Source: Cyanobacteria bacterium OH_CDB_58 (GTDB lineage: Bacteria > Cyanobacteriota > Vampirovibrionia > Gastranaerophilales > Gastranaerophilaceae). From it: a stretch of 6,229 bases of DNA. The notes below the pieces were generated by a model, which did no database searches, was not told where the DNA came from, and was given only the letters and a program-made list of their open reading frames with translations. Made by a program: the position numbers and the translations under genes. Location of the stretch: the NCBI GenBank assembly GCA_023435965.1, contig JAEZLC010000099.1:1-6229 (forward strand), in the 5' to 3' direction. Positions 5,687 to 6,229 of the stretch are shown piece after piece; position 1 is the stretch's first letter, and each line of letters starts with the position of its first letter.

Positions 5687-5692
5687 ATGGCA

Positions 5693-6211
5693 ATGAGTCT
5701 TAACATCACAAACTTTACATCTAGAATAAATACGCAAGCTATCGATGTTCAAGCTGTAAAAGACATCACTAGCCAAATCCTTGACAAACAACCTGCTCAA
5801 AGCGTTGAATTGGACAGCTTAAACCTTTCTAAATTCAAAAGAGTAGACCTTGGATTAGACTTATACAGCAAAAGAACAAACGCTGAAACAGCTGCTCAAG
5901 TAGCTATCAGAAACTCTGGTATCGACGTTAAACTTAACCAAAACTTCATCGCTAACGTTCAATACTTGAACACACAAGCTGCTCAAAGCGTTCACAAAGT
6001 AAACAAACAAGTTGAAGGAAAAATCGTTGTTCCTGTAACTGAAGACAACCAAGCTAACTTAAGAGAAGTATTCGCTCTTCCTAAATCAGCTCAAATCTTC
6101 GAATCACAAAATTTAAACAAAGACAAAAGAGGTTCTAACCCATTTTCTTACCAACAACCAGCTGCTAAGAAAGAAAGAAACGAATCAGAACCATTAAGCA
6201 TTTTTGCCTAA
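5693..6211 (+). CDS. Unrecognised 172-residue protein, probably highly expressed
   Basis: I do not recognise this protein. From the preferred ATG at 5693 it has 172 residues (two more from ATG 5687) and stops at 6209-6211. It has no signal peptide, membrane segment or cysteine. It is rich in Gln, Asn, Ala, Lys and Ser; the middle (about 58-130) may be helical, and the C-terminal 40 residues are polar and probably disordered, ending EPLSIFA. AQSV occurs twice (about 34 and 97), encoded by identical 13-base stretches, a weak hint of internal duplication. Codon choice is striking: Asn is AAC about 16 times against 2 AAT, Ile mostly ATC, Asp mostly GAC, Gln all CAA. The minus-strand genes favour AAT, ATT and ATA. 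Such bias usually marks abundant proteins, so a structural or appendage-related role is possible but unproven. Confidence 0.85.
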   Translation: MSLNITNFTSRINTQAIDVQAVKDITSQILDKQPAQSVELDSLNLSKFKRVDLGLDLYSKRTNAETAAQVAIRNSGIDVKLNQNFIANVQYLNTQAAQSVHKVNKQVEGKIVVPVTEDNQANLREVFALPKSAQIFESQNLNKDKRGSNPFSYQQPAAKKERNESEPLSIFA

Positions 6212-6229
6212 TCACGATTATTACTTGAT

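Larger units (their letters stand above)
5382..5692. promoter_or_regulatory. Divergent intergenic region of about 310 bases
   Basis: No gene is visible on either strand. The region must hold the promoters of the leftward GAF/HD gene and of the rightward unknown gene. Leftward, AGGAAG (5391-5386, minus strand) is the ribosome binding site of the GAF/HD gene and TAAAAT (5449-5444, minus strand) is a weak -10 candidate. There is a 6-base inverted repeat AATCCT...AGGATT (5414-5435), the palindrome CACATGTG (5483-5490) between two TTTAAACTT copies, and TTTGT-AA-ACAAA (5600-5611). Rightward, TATACT (5523-5528) and TATAAT (5573-5578) are -10 candidates. The length leaves room for a long leader on the rightward transcript, but I see no recognisable riboswitch or tRNA. 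Confidence 0.55.

Noticed and set aside
5687..5692. ATG at 5687 as the start of the 172-residue gene
   Set aside because: GGGAA abuts this ATG, leaving no room for normal ribosome binding; ATG 5693 has proper spacing. The difference is only two residues.
5382..5692. tRNA, riboswitch or CRISPR array in the large intergenic region
   Set aside because: There is no cloverleaf, no recognisable aptamer core and no regular repeat-spacer pattern; only short inverted and direct repeats are seen.
5861..6052. 63-residue minus-strand frame inside the unknown plus-strand gene
   Set aside because: It lies opposite a gene with strong consistent codon bias and has no start signal or recognisable content.

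Overview
The window is AT-rich DNA from a bacterium that is probably an anaerobic fermenter: its left edge carries the end of an [FeFe]-hydrogenase. A TPR/matrixin secreted metalloprotease, a GAF/HD-GYP-like signalling protein and a CxxC-x17-CxxC zinc-ribbon protein would fit an uncultured gut lineage such as the Gastranaerophilales (Melainabacteria / Vampirovibrionia). That placement is a guess from gene content; no marker gene is present to prove it.

Layout. Positions 1-248 (+) hold the 3' end of the hydrogenase gene, ended by a strong hairpin (266-298) that has a T tract on both strands and so can also end the convergent minus-strand genes. From 316 to 5381 all genes lie on the minus strand. 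In transcription order they are a GAF + degenerate HD-GYP protein (5381-4014), a membrane-anchored or exported alpha/beta-hydrolase-fold protein (3978-3082), a DNA methyltransferase with an HPPY motif (3000-2122), an exported TPR-matrixin-TPR protein (2097-817), a double zinc-ribbon protein (736-437), and a 35-residue very basic peptide with a TTG start (423-316) that was missed by the supplied gene calls. A divergent intergenic region of about 310 bases leads to a plus-strand gene (5693-6211) for a 172-residue protein I do not recognise. Its codon choice is strongly C-ending, unlike its neighbours, which suggests high expression.

How the genes may work together. Spacing suggests co-transcribed sets: GAF/HD with the hydrolase-fold gene (35-base gap), methyltransferase with the metalloprotease (24 bases), and zinc ribbon with the basic peptide (13 bases). 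The gaps of about 80 bases before the methyltransferase and before the zinc-ribbon gene each contain a near-perfect palindrome with a possible -10 hexamer, so these sets may be regulated separately. The most unusual part is the GAF/HD and hydrolase pair. Both have kept their fold but lost canonical catalytic residues, and their junction has an A-AAA-AAA heptamer, in phase, directly before the first stop codon, with the second gene open in exactly the -1 frame. No complete known defence, mobile or CRISPR system is visible.
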